Positions 25,481 to 33,041 of a stretch of DNA of 64,000 nucleotides are shown here, one piece after another. The translations under genes and the position numbers were made by a program. The stretch lies in contig NZ_JAAZQD010000002.1 in the NCBI RefSeq assembly GCF_012395255.1, forward strand, positions 579,929 to 643,928. The letters are read 5' to 3'. Within the stretch, counting starts at the first letter, position 1. Each line of letters begins with the position of its first letter. The notes below the pieces were generated by a model. That model was given only the letters and a program-made list of their open reading frames with translations. It searched no databases and was not told the origin of the DNA. Source of the stretch: Oleiagrimonas citrea. GTDB taxonomy: Bacteria > Pseudomonadota > Gammaproteobacteria > Xanthomonadales > Rhodanobacteraceae.

Positions 25481-25498
25481 GTTACGTTATAACATAAC
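25481..25498. promoter_or_regulatory. Overlapping Zur-like boxes between ZIP and M23 genes
   Basis: Two interlocked dyads: GTTAC-GTT-ATAAC (25481-25493) and the perfect GTTAT-AAC-ATAAC (25486-25498), the spacing of Zur operators in gammaproteobacteria. For the M23 gene a promoter TTGCCG (25464-25469), 18 bases, TATAAC (25488-25493) overlaps the box. The site also lies directly before the ZIP start. Identity as Zur is inferred from motif plus the zinc-transporter neighbour. Confidence 0.65.
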
Positions 25499-25517
25499 AA
25501 TTTATCGCAAAGACACC

Positions 25518-26534
25518 ATGAAGTACATCGCCACTCCCTTGCTGCTCGCGCTGACGGCACTTTCCGCCCTGTCCGCATGGAGTCTTGTTGTCGCATGGCA
25601 TCCGCAACCGGACACCCTCTCACCGCGGACTGCCCAAGCGAACCCGACACAGCCGGCGTCTCCAGCCGTTCCGCTGGCGCCGCCGCCCCCGTTCACGCCG
25701 CCGGCCCGGCATCTCGCGCACAATGTCGCACTCGCCGCCGCGCATGCACGGCACGTTCCGGTCGCGAGTGTCCGCGCCCTGGTGGCGCGGCTGCGTCACC
25801 GCGACGTGCGCTGGACCACCATCCGCGCCGCGCTGGCTTACGTGCACCGCTACTGGGCGCACGCTGGCCGCTTGCCGCATCACGCACGCGTCGACATCCG
25901 GTTCGGCAAAGCGCCTACCGACGACCACAGCGCCTATCTCGCCCTCGCGATGCGCCACGGCGATCGCAGCCAGTGCGTGTTCCTGGTGCGTGAGTCGCAC
26001 CACGGGCTGCTGCTGGCCGACGGCCACGGGCGCATGCTGCAGGCGATCGATCTGCGCAACCCGGTCGTGCACACCCGCATCTCGTCCGGCTGGGGCTGGC
26101 GCACGCAACCCGTGCTGGGCTGGCACGAGTTCCACAAGGGCATCGACTACGCCGCACCGATCGGCACCCCGGTCCGCGCGGCCATGAGCGGCGTGGTCGA
26201 TCTGGCGCGATGGCACGGCAACTACGGCCGCCTGGTCGAAGTCCGCCACCCGGACCATCTGGCCACCCGCTACGGCCACCTGTCGCGCTTCGCCAAAGGC
26301 GTCACCCGCGGCACGCACGTTCGGCGCGGGCAGGTCATCGGCTATGTCGGCACCACCGGACTGTCGACCGGCCCGCATCTGTACTTCGAGCTGTGGCGGC
26401 ACGGACGGCGCATCGACCCCCTGCGCGCCGCACTGGTCCGCATCCACCCGCGCACCGCCTCGCACCGAGAGTTGCTGGCCTGGGTCCGGCATCAGAAACA
26501 CCGGTCGTCTACCTCGGAACTCGCCGCGCCCTGA
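25518..26534 (+). CDS. M23 family (LytM) peptidoglycan endopeptidase-like protein
   Basis: A 338 aa cell-wall hydrolase-like protein with an N-terminal signal or anchor helix (about 6-26), a Pro-rich linker, a middle domain (65-170) and a C-terminal LytM domain (185-300). His206 and Asp210 (HKGID) and His254 (YGHLS) are present. The final H-x-H motif reads H287-L-Y289, so one normal zinc ligand is Tyr; activity may be altered, or the protein may act as an EnvC-like activator. It shares a Zur-like operator with a ZIP gene. Vibrio cholerae ShyB is a precedent for a Zur-controlled M23 endopeptidase that works at low zinc. Confidence 0.82.
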   Translation: MKYIATPLLLALTALSALSAWSLVVAWHPQPDTLSPRTAQANPTQPASPAVPLAPPPPFTPPARHLAHNVALAAAHARHVPVASVRALVARLRHRDVRWTTIRAALAYVHRYWAHAGRLPHHARVDIRFGKAPTDDHSAYLALAMRHGDRSQCVFLVRESHHGLLLADGHGRMLQAIDLRNPVVHTRISSGWGWRTQPVLGWHEFHKGIDYAAPIGTPVRAAMSGVVDLARWHGNYGRLVEVRHPDHLATRYGHLSRFAKGVTRGTHVRRGQVIGYVGTTGLSTGPHLYFELWRHGRRIDPLRAALVRIHPRTASHRELLAWVRHQKHRSSTSELAAP

Positions 26535-26936
26535 CGAAGCCGGCCGCATCTCGCGTCGACGGTCTTGCAAGGACTCCCGTGCGTGGTCCGCGCCTGCGCG
26601 ACACGCCGAGGACTAGACGAACCCCACCGCAGACCTCCGCGCACGTGCTCGGCGCGGACCACGGAAGTTCTCGCGAAGCGCGAGCTGAAACACAGCGCAC
26701 CGCACCGCGCCACGAAATCCTGCACCCAGGCGCGCGATCCCCGCGCCTGCTCCGCCGCACCGCAGGAGCACGAATTCCATCCCAGGCGCAGCAACTGGAT
26801 CGGGGGATGCCTGACATCGCCGCCGAACAGCGCGCGCTCCGCTCGAGGACAGCTCGATGGACATGTGCCCGACGCTGCGTCCCGACGTCGTGTGGAAACG
26901 AAAATGATCGTCCGCCGCGGAATGCACGACACGGTT
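26535..26936. other. 402-base intergenic region with a long inverted repeat
   Basis: No convincing gene is seen. CGTGGTCCGCGCC (26582-26594) and GGCGCGGACCACG (26651-26663) are perfect complements enclosing 56 bases, and CTCGCG/CGCGAG forms a small hairpin just after. It lies between the 3' ends of the M23 and PAP2 genes, so it could be a structured 3' region or terminator, or an orphan RNA. Confidence 0.4.
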
Positions 26937-27494
26937 TCACAACCAGAACGACACGCCCTGCACGGCATACAGCGAGAGGCTGCCCAGCGCGCCACCGATG
27001 ACACACGCCGCCAGCACGTCGCTGGGATAGTGCAGACCGAGCACCACCCGCGACAACGCGACCAGCACCGTGAACGGCATCAGCACGGCGGCCAGCACGG
27101 GGTAATACGCCAACGCCACCAGCGTGAACGCCACAGCCTGCAGGGTGTGCCCGGACGGGAAGCTGAATTCGTCCAGTGGAGGCACGTGCGCGATCACCCC
27201 CGGACAGGCCCGGAACGGGCGCGGACGCTTGGTCCACCCCTTTAGGGCGCGATAGAGCAGCAACGCGGACAAGCCGGTCGCCGCCATGTGCACGGACGCC
27301 TGCAGTCCGCGCGCGCCGCCGAAGATCGCCAGCGCCGCCATCGACGCGTACCAGAACATGCCGTCGCCGAGCCGGCTGACGACGGCGAAGAAGCGTCCGA
27401 TCGCACGCCGCGTGCCCCAGCGGTTGGCACGGCTGCACAGCCGTGCGTCCAGCGTCGGATGCGGCGCGACGGGGGGCTGGATCATCGGGTTCAT
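26937..27494 (-). CDS. PAP2 family lipid phosphatase
   Basis: A 185 aa integral membrane phosphatase of the PAP2/phosphatidic-acid phosphatase type. All three catalytic motifs are visible: KGWTKRPRP, PSGH (EFSFPSGH) and SRVVLGLHYPSD. Five to six helices are likely. It overlaps the glycosyltransferase gene by four bases (ATGA), so the pair is translationally coupled. Likely substrates are phosphatidate, undecaprenyl pyrophosphate or a phosphorylated glycolipid made by its partner. Confidence 0.88.
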   Translation of the reverse strand: MNPMIQPPVAPHPTLDARLCSRANRWGTRRAIGRFFAVVSRLGDGMFWYASMAALAIFGGARGLQASVHMAATGLSALLLYRALKGWTKRPRPFRACPGVIAHVPPLDEFSFPSGHTLQAVAFTLVALAYYPVLAAVLMPFTVLVALSRVVLGLHYPSDVLAACVIGGALGSLSLYAVQGVSFWL

Positions 27495-28684
27495 GTGCGT
27501 GCTCCGCTGTCCCGGGGATGACCGCTGAAACCCAGCGCACGCGCCTGACGCGTCGTGCGCCCCGGCGCGCTGACGCCGAGCAGGAGGGCTTCGAAATCGG
27601 CGATCACGGCGTCAGGGTTCAGCGCGGCTACGCTGCTGCGCGCACTGGCGCGCATGTCCCGATACCGCTCGTCGCGAATCAGCTTGACGCAGGCCGCGGT
27701 GAATGCCGACTCGTCGCCGTCCTCGATGCAGTACCCGTTGTGACCGCTGCGCAGATGCTCGTGCGCAGCGCCGCTGTCGAAGGCGACCGTGGGCAAGCCG
27801 CTGGCCAACGCTTCCAGGATCACGTTGCCGAACGTCTCGCTGCGGCTGGGGAACACGAACAGATCGGCGCTGGCGTAACAGCGCGCGAGCGCCTCGCCGT
27901 GCTGCATGCCCATGAACACGAATTCGGGGTGCGCGCGCTGCACCGCCTCGCGCGCCGGGCCGTCGCCGACCCAGACGTAGCGCAAGTCCGGACAGCGCTT
28001 GCGCATGGCGTAGAAGGCGTGCACCGCCAGCGGCAGATTCTTCTCCGCCGCGATGCGCCCGACGTACAGCATCACCGGCGCCCGCGAACCGGCGCCCCAT
28101 CGGGCACGCAACTCGGCGTCGCGATGCGCCGGATCGAACTGTTCGGTATCGACCGCACGATGCAGCAGGCGCACATTGTCCACACCCAGCCTCCGCAGCT
28201 CGCGGGCCAGTGCGTCGGTCGGCACCAGCGTCGCTGCGGCGCGCCGGTGGAAACGGCGCAGATAGCCGCGAACCATCGGTGTCAGCCAACCCACGCCGTA
28301 ATGCGAAGCGTAGTGGTCGAACCGGGTATGGAATCCGGTCGTCGCCGGAATGCCCAGGCGGCGCGCACAACGCAGCGCACTGGCGCCGAGCGGCCCCTCG
28401 GTCGCGACATAGATCGCATCGGGTCGCCGCGCACGCCAAGCCCGAAGAAGTCGTCGATCCGCCGGCAGACCGAAACGCAGGCCCGCATAGCCGGGAAGGG
28501 CTGCACTCGGCGTGAGCATCGCGTCCGCCTCGGGCACGGCGTCCTTCGCCTCGCCGTATTGCCGCGGACGCACCAGCATCACGCGGTGGCCGCGCGCGCG
28601 CATGCCCTGCACCATGCTCTGCACGGTCAAGGCCACGCCGTTGGTCTCCGGCGGATAGGTTTCCGTAACGATGGCGATCTGCAT
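27491..28684 (-). CDS. GT4 family glycosyltransferase (MgtA/alpha-mannosyltransferase-like)
   Basis: A 397 aa GT-B fold enzyme. It opens MQIAIVTETYPPETNGVA, typical of GT4 enzymes such as the GDP-mannose-dependent lipid mannosyltransferases. The C-terminal donor domain has MLYVGRIAAEKNL and the EX7E element in SRSETFGNVILEALASG. The start at MQIAIV gives the normal family N-terminus; 15 extra upstream codons are possible but unlike the family. It is coupled to a PAP2 phosphatase, suggesting assembly of a glycolipid or polyprenol-linked sugar. The sugar and acceptor are inferred only. Confidence 0.85.
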   Translation of the reverse strand: MQIAIVTETYPPETNGVALTVQSMVQGMRARGHRVMLVRPRQYGEAKDAVPEADAMLTPSAALPGYAGLRFGLPADRRLLRAWRARRPDAIYVATEGPLGASALRCARRLGIPATTGFHTRFDHYASHYGVGWLTPMVRGYLRRFHRRAAATLVPTDALARELRRLGVDNVRLLHRAVDTEQFDPAHRDAELRARWGAGSRAPVMLYVGRIAAEKNLPLAVHAFYAMRKRCPDLRYVWVGDGPAREAVQRAHPEFVFMGMQHGEALARCYASADLFVFPSRSETFGNVILEALASGLPTVAFDSGAAHEHLRSGHNGYCIEDGDESAFTAACVKLIRDERYRDMRASARSSVAALNPDAVIADFEALLLGVSAPGRTTRQARALGFSGHPRDSGART

Positions 28685-28823
28685 GCGGCACGCCCATGGG
28701 GTCTCGTGTCCGCAGCATGCAGGGTTCATGTTGCAGCGACTTTATCCGCGCATGACGTTGATATGACTGAAAAATCGATGCCACCCCTTCCATTGGCGGT
28801 CATCACGAAGACATCCGAGCCGA

Positions 28824-28829
28824 TATAAT
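28824..28829 (+). promoter_or_regulatory. Perfect -10 element for the ArnT-like gene
   Basis: TATAAT, with no good -35 at the usual distance. An ATG at 28839 lies 9 bases downstream and could be a leaderless start; the ATG at 28887 has AAGG in front of it. Confidence 0.5.
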
Positions 28830-28886
28830 CGCCCCTCGATGGGCCGCGCCCCGCCGGCAAGACACTGCAAGGACACGAAGGTCTGC

Positions 28887-30395
28887 ATGCCGAACTCAAG
28901 CTCTGCACACGCAAACACGTCCACGCGACGGGCCATGGCGCTGCTCGCCTGCCTGCTGGTTCTTCTAGGCTTCGCCTTCCAGGGCACGCGCCCGCTGTGG
29001 AGCCGCGACGAAGGTCGCTACACCGGCAATGCCCTGCAGATGATCGCCAGCGGCGACTATCTGGTGCCGGCCTACAACGCCGACCGCACCAACTTCAACA
29101 AACCGCCGATGACGGCTTGGCTCATCGCCGGCTCCATGCGCACGTTCGGGCAGAACACCTGGGCCGTGCGCACGCCTTATGCGCTGGCCTTCATCTTCAC
29201 CGCCCTGCTGCTGGTCGGCATGGGACGCACGCTGATCCCGGACAAACCCTGGCTACCGGGACTGATCTATGCCTGCACGCTGTACCCATTCCTGACCGCG
29301 AACATCGTCAGTACCGATGTCTTCCTGACGCTCTTCGAGGCCCTGGCCGGCTTCGGCTTCGTCCGCGCCTTCCTGGACCAGGACGCGACGCATCCACGCA
29401 GATGGCGCGTGCTGATGTGGCTGGGCTTCGGCCTGGCTTTCCTGACCAAGGGACCGCCGGGACTGATGCCCCTGCTGGGCATGGTTCCGTTCGTCGCGCG
29501 ACGCGACGGCTGGCGCGGACTCGGCCGCTTGTTCACGCCGCTCGGCCTGCTGGTCTTTCTGGTGACCGGCCTGGGCTGGTACGCCGCCGTGGTGCTGACG
29601 CATCCCGGTCTGCTCGAGCACTATCTGCGCTACGAGGTCTACGATCGCATCTTCACCAGCGTGCACGATCGCCACGGGCAGTGGTACGGCTGGATCAAGG
29701 TCTACGTGCCCGCCCTGATGCTGGGCACGCTGCCGTGGTGGTGGTCCCTGCTGCGCGGCCTGCGCCGCACGCTCGCACCGAGCCGGCTGCGCACGCTCTG
29801 GCGTGTGCCCGGACCGCGCCTGTTCCTGCTGCTGTGGTTCGTGCTGCCGCTGTGCGTGTTCATCCTCGCGCGCTCGCGCCTGCCGCTGTATCTGCTGCCG
29901 CTGTTCCTGCCGCTCTCGCTGCTGCTGGCCTACGTGCTGCGGACGCGCATCGATCTGCGCCGTCGATCCCAGCGCGTACTGCTGGTCGTGTGGGTGCTGA
30001 TCCTGATCGGCCTGAAGGGGGGCGTCTCGCTCTACGAACACCCCAAGATCGACAACCGCCTGCGCACCCGCGAGCTGCTCGGCATCACCCGCGACATGCA
30101 CTTCGATTCACTCGTCTTCGTGCGCAACAGCGACTCGGAAAGCGACGTCGACGAAACCACGCCGTGGGGCATGCGCATGTACCTGAACCGCCCCCTCTAC
30201 GGCGTCGCCTGGCGCACCGAAGGCAGCCAGCAACGCGCCTGCGAGCTGGCCAAGCAGCACCCCGACGCGCTGTTCGTGACCGGGAGGTACATGCCGAACG
30301 GAGCGTTCCAGGCAGGACTGAAATCGGTGTGTCCAGCGCTGAAACCGATGCCCGCCGGGGTCTGGCGCAAGCAGAAACTCTGGCGATTCCGCTGA
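28887..30395 (+). CDS. ArnT/PMT-like (GT83) membrane glycosyltransferase
   Basis: A 502 aa polytopic GT-C enzyme that moves a sugar from a polyprenyl-phosphate donor to a lipid or protein. Marks are the Asp-Glu motif RPLWSRDEGRYTGNALQMI in the first periplasmic loop and NFNKPPMTAWL. A run of about 12 helices ends near 375, followed by a soluble C-terminal domain, as in ArnT. The chosen start has AAGG six bases upstream; a start 16 codons earlier is possible. Lipid A modification with aminoarabinose is one option, but no arn pathway genes are nearby. Confidence 0.82.
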   Translation: MPNSSSAHANTSTRRAMALLACLLVLLGFAFQGTRPLWSRDEGRYTGNALQMIASGDYLVPAYNADRTNFNKPPMTAWLIAGSMRTFGQNTWAVRTPYALAFIFTALLLVGMGRTLIPDKPWLPGLIYACTLYPFLTANIVSTDVFLTLFEALAGFGFVRAFLDQDATHPRRWRVLMWLGFGLAFLTKGPPGLMPLLGMVPFVARRDGWRGLGRLFTPLGLLVFLVTGLGWYAAVVLTHPGLLEHYLRYEVYDRIFTSVHDRHGQWYGWIKVYVPALMLGTLPWWWSLLRGLRRTLAPSRLRTLWRVPGPRLFLLLWFVLPLCVFILARSRLPLYLLPLFLPLSLLLAYVLRTRIDLRRRSQRVLLVVWVLILIGLKGGVSLYEHPKIDNRLRTRELLGITRDMHFDSLVFVRNSDSESDVDETTPWGMRMYLNRPLYGVAWRTEGSQQRACELAKQHPDALFVTGRYMPNGAFQAGLKSVCPALKPMPAGVWRKQKLWRFR

Positions 30396-30437
30396 ATCGA
30401 ACCCGCACTCCCTCAGCACAGTTATCGCGAAACCACG

Positions 30438-30983
30438 TCACACTTGGTTCGACGTGGTGGTCACTCCGTTGACGACCCGCTCCACGATGATGTTGTGCCG
30501 ACGCACGTACTCATTGAGCGCATCGAGCAGTTCCGCGTAGTCGTTGTCATGCCTCGAGAAATAGATCTTCCGGGTCTTGGGCCGGGTCATCGAGTGATCG
30601 CGAGGCATGATGTTGTACCCCGTCACAGTCACCTTGTTGCCGGACTTTCGCAGCGGAAAGACTTTTATTTTCGCCACGTTCCGCCAGTCGATGGACTGCA
30701 CGATTTTTCCGAAAAGCGCCCTTGAGACAGCACCGTCATCCAGAACCATGTCCGCTCGCGCAAAGGCGTAAATTCTTCCTATGAATGTCAGAAAAGCAAT
30801 CGCGAGAATCAGGATCGCGACCATTCCGACACCCACTCCACGCTCCTGCACGAGTGACACGACAAGCACCACCACGAATGAAACCAGCATGCATGCCAGA
30901 ACGAGAAGCGGGAACCAGAGCCCTCCGAACTTGAAACTGCGGGAAGAGTTCGCGCCTGCGTCATCGCCCATGATGTCGGACAC
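30438..30983 (-). CDS. Unknown membrane protein, PH-like domain possible
   Basis: I do not recognise this 181 aa protein. Two close membrane helices (about 24-43 and 52-70) precede a soluble C-terminal region (75-181) rich in beta pattern (DMVLDDGAVSRALFGKIVQSIDWRN), resembling bacterial PH-like domains of YdbT/YcxB-type proteins. Its base composition is visibly less GC-rich than that of its neighbours. It is convergent with the ArnT-like gene. The frame opens with GTG, with an ATG four codons later at 30971; AAAGG precedes both. Function unknown. Confidence 0.65.
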   Translation of the reverse strand: MSDIMGDDAGANSSRSFKFGGLWFPLLVLACMLVSFVVVLVVSLVQERGVGVGMVAILILAIAFLTFIGRIYAFARADMVLDDGAVSRALFGKIVQSIDWRNVAKIKVFPLRKSGNKVTVTGYNIMPRDHSMTRPKTRKIYFSRHDNDYAELLDALNEYVRRHNIIVERVVNGVTTTSNQV

Positions 30984-31160
30984 CTTTTTCCAGCCCTGAT
31001 CCTACGGAAAGATTCCGTGCTCACTCCTGGCCCGAAAGTGTTGGGTTCGATGGCAACGCGGATGGTGCGCCGCTTCACGTGTCAGTGCTTCGCGAGAACC
31101 GCGGACACACTGTGACCCGCTCGCGAGTCCACCGGGCATGAGCGGAAAGCCCTGAAAAGA

Positions 31161-31237
31161 TGGCGCGCTCGGCGGGATTCGAACCCACGACCCCTGCCTT
31201 CGGAGGGCAGTACTCTATCCAGCTGAGCTACGAGCGC
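31161..31237 (-). tRNA. tRNA-Arg (anticodon CCG)
   Basis: A complete 77-base tRNA on the minus strand. The acceptor arms GCGCTCG and CGAGCGC pair, then G and an encoded CCA. The anticodon stem CTGCC/GGCAG encloses the loop CTCCGAA, giving CCG, which reads CGG. The T-arm has GTGGGTTCGAATCCCGC. CGG is a heavily used codon class in this GC-rich genome. Confidence 0.97.
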
Positions 31238-31411
31238 GTTGGCGCGCATTGTAGCCGAGGCGTGCGGCTGCGCCTACGCCCCCGGTGCGGGGCCTTCCTG
31301 AAACGGCGCCACTATGCGGTTTTGACTGAGTCTGGATACGACGTGGCGCCCGGCATGGCCTGGGTCTACAATCGATCTTCGACGGAAGGGGATACCGTCG
31401 CCACGGATGCA

Positions 31412-33041
31412 ATGTCAGTGGAAGAACCAAAGACGACACGGACGGACGGTCCGCGGATACCGCGCCCGCCCTTGCAGCGAGCCGCATGGTTCGCGATCAC
31501 CTATGTATTGCTCGCTGCGATCTGGATCGCGGGTTCCGACGCCCTGCTTCACGGATGGATCACCGACCACGCTTTGCTAGTGCAGGCGCAGACATGGAAC
31601 GGCTGGATCTTCGCACTGGCCACGGGCGCCTTGCTGTTCGGCTTGCTCTATCGCCTGTTCCGCCAGGACGCGGGCCTGCTGCAGCGCTACGCGGAGCAGC
31701 GCAGCGACGTACACATGCTCAACCAGTTCCGCGAGAGCGTGATCGACAACGCCAGCATCTGGATCAACGTGCTCGACTCCTCGGCCAAGGTGGTGCTGTG
31801 GAACAAGGCGGCCGAGCAGATCAGCGGGTACAGCCGCGACGAGGTCGTCGGCCGCAGCGACATCTGGGAGCACCTCTACCCCGACAGCGATTACCGGCAG
31901 AGCGTGGTCGCCAAAGTCAACGAGATCCTGGCCAAGGGTGTCGAGGTGGAGAACCTGGAAACCCGCATCCGCTGTCGCGACGGGCAGCAGAAGATCATCG
32001 ACTGGAGTTCTCGCCGGTTCTTCGACCAGAAGAAAGAACTCGGCTCCATCGCCATCGGCCGCGACGTCACCGAGCACAAGCAGATGCAGCAGATGCTGCG
32101 CGCCCGCGACCGTCAGCTGGCGATCCTGATGGCGAACGTGCCAGGCATGGTCTACCGTCGGCGCTGCAACACCGAATGGACCCTGCGCTTCGTGTCCAGC
32201 GGCTGTCTCGGACTGACCGGCTACGCCGCCGACGATCTGGTCGAGAACCGCAGCATGTCCTACGCCTCGCTGGTGCACCCGGAGGATCGTGAACGCGTGC
32301 AGCACGAGACCCATCATGCGCTGCGCGAAAATCAGGCGTTCGCCCTCGAATACCGCATCCGGCATCGCAACGGCCAGCATCGATGGGTCTGGGAGCAGGG
32401 CCGCGCCGTGCAGGCCGAAGACGGCCCGCACCTGGAAGGCATCATCGTCAATATCACCGACCGCAAGCGCATGGAACGGCAACTGGAACAGCTGGCGGTG
32501 CAGGACCCGTACCGGCCTGCGCAATCGCCGCGAGCTGGAAATGGCCCTGCAGGAAGCCGTCGAACGTGCCGAGCACGAACGCAAGCCGCTTTCCCTGCTG
32601 TGGATCGACATCGACGACTTCAAGCAGATCAACGACGTGCATGGCCATCTCGCCGGCGATGAAGTGCTGCGCCAGGTCAGCCGCATGATCCGCGACCACC
32701 TGCGCACCAACGACCTGGCCGCACGCTTCGGTGGCGACGAGATCGTCATGGTGCTCCCGGGCATGGACGCGGTAGCGGCCACCCGCATCGCCGAGACGCT
32801 GCAGCAAGCCATGCAGTCCATGCCTCTGAAGCTGCCGAGCGGCGAAGCGGTCGGGATCACCCTGAGCATCGGCGTGGCGGCGGTGCCCGAACATGTGGCC
32901 ACCGCGGAGCAACTGGCCGAAGCGGCCGACCGTGCCATGTATCGCGCCAAGGAATGCGGCCGCAACCAGATCTGCAATGCGCTGCCATTTCCGCCACCGC
33001 CGCAGCACACCGCGCCCCACGAGACCCGGGAGCCCTCATGA
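31412..33041 (+). pseudogene. PAS-PAS-GGDEF diguanylate cyclase, frameshifted
   Basis: A c-di-GMP-synthesising sensor in which the reading frame breaks at about 32510. The first part has two membrane helices (about 24-42, 62-82) and two PAS domains (about 105-220 and 230-350). The expected DPLTGLRNRRE of the GGDEF domain reads DP, then T, as if two bases were lost, and continues in another frame. The cyclase half has IDIDDFKQIND, an RTND inhibitory site, and GGDEI in place of GGDEF. Either a real mutation or a sequencing error. TACAAT at 31367-31372 may be its -10. The stop overlaps the next gene by four bases. Confidence 0.82.

Noticed and set aside
26565..27245. Plus-strand open frame across the M23-PAP2 gap
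   Set aside because: Low-complexity Arg/Thr/Pro/His translation, no ribosome site, and it runs antisense into a well-supported PAP2 gene.
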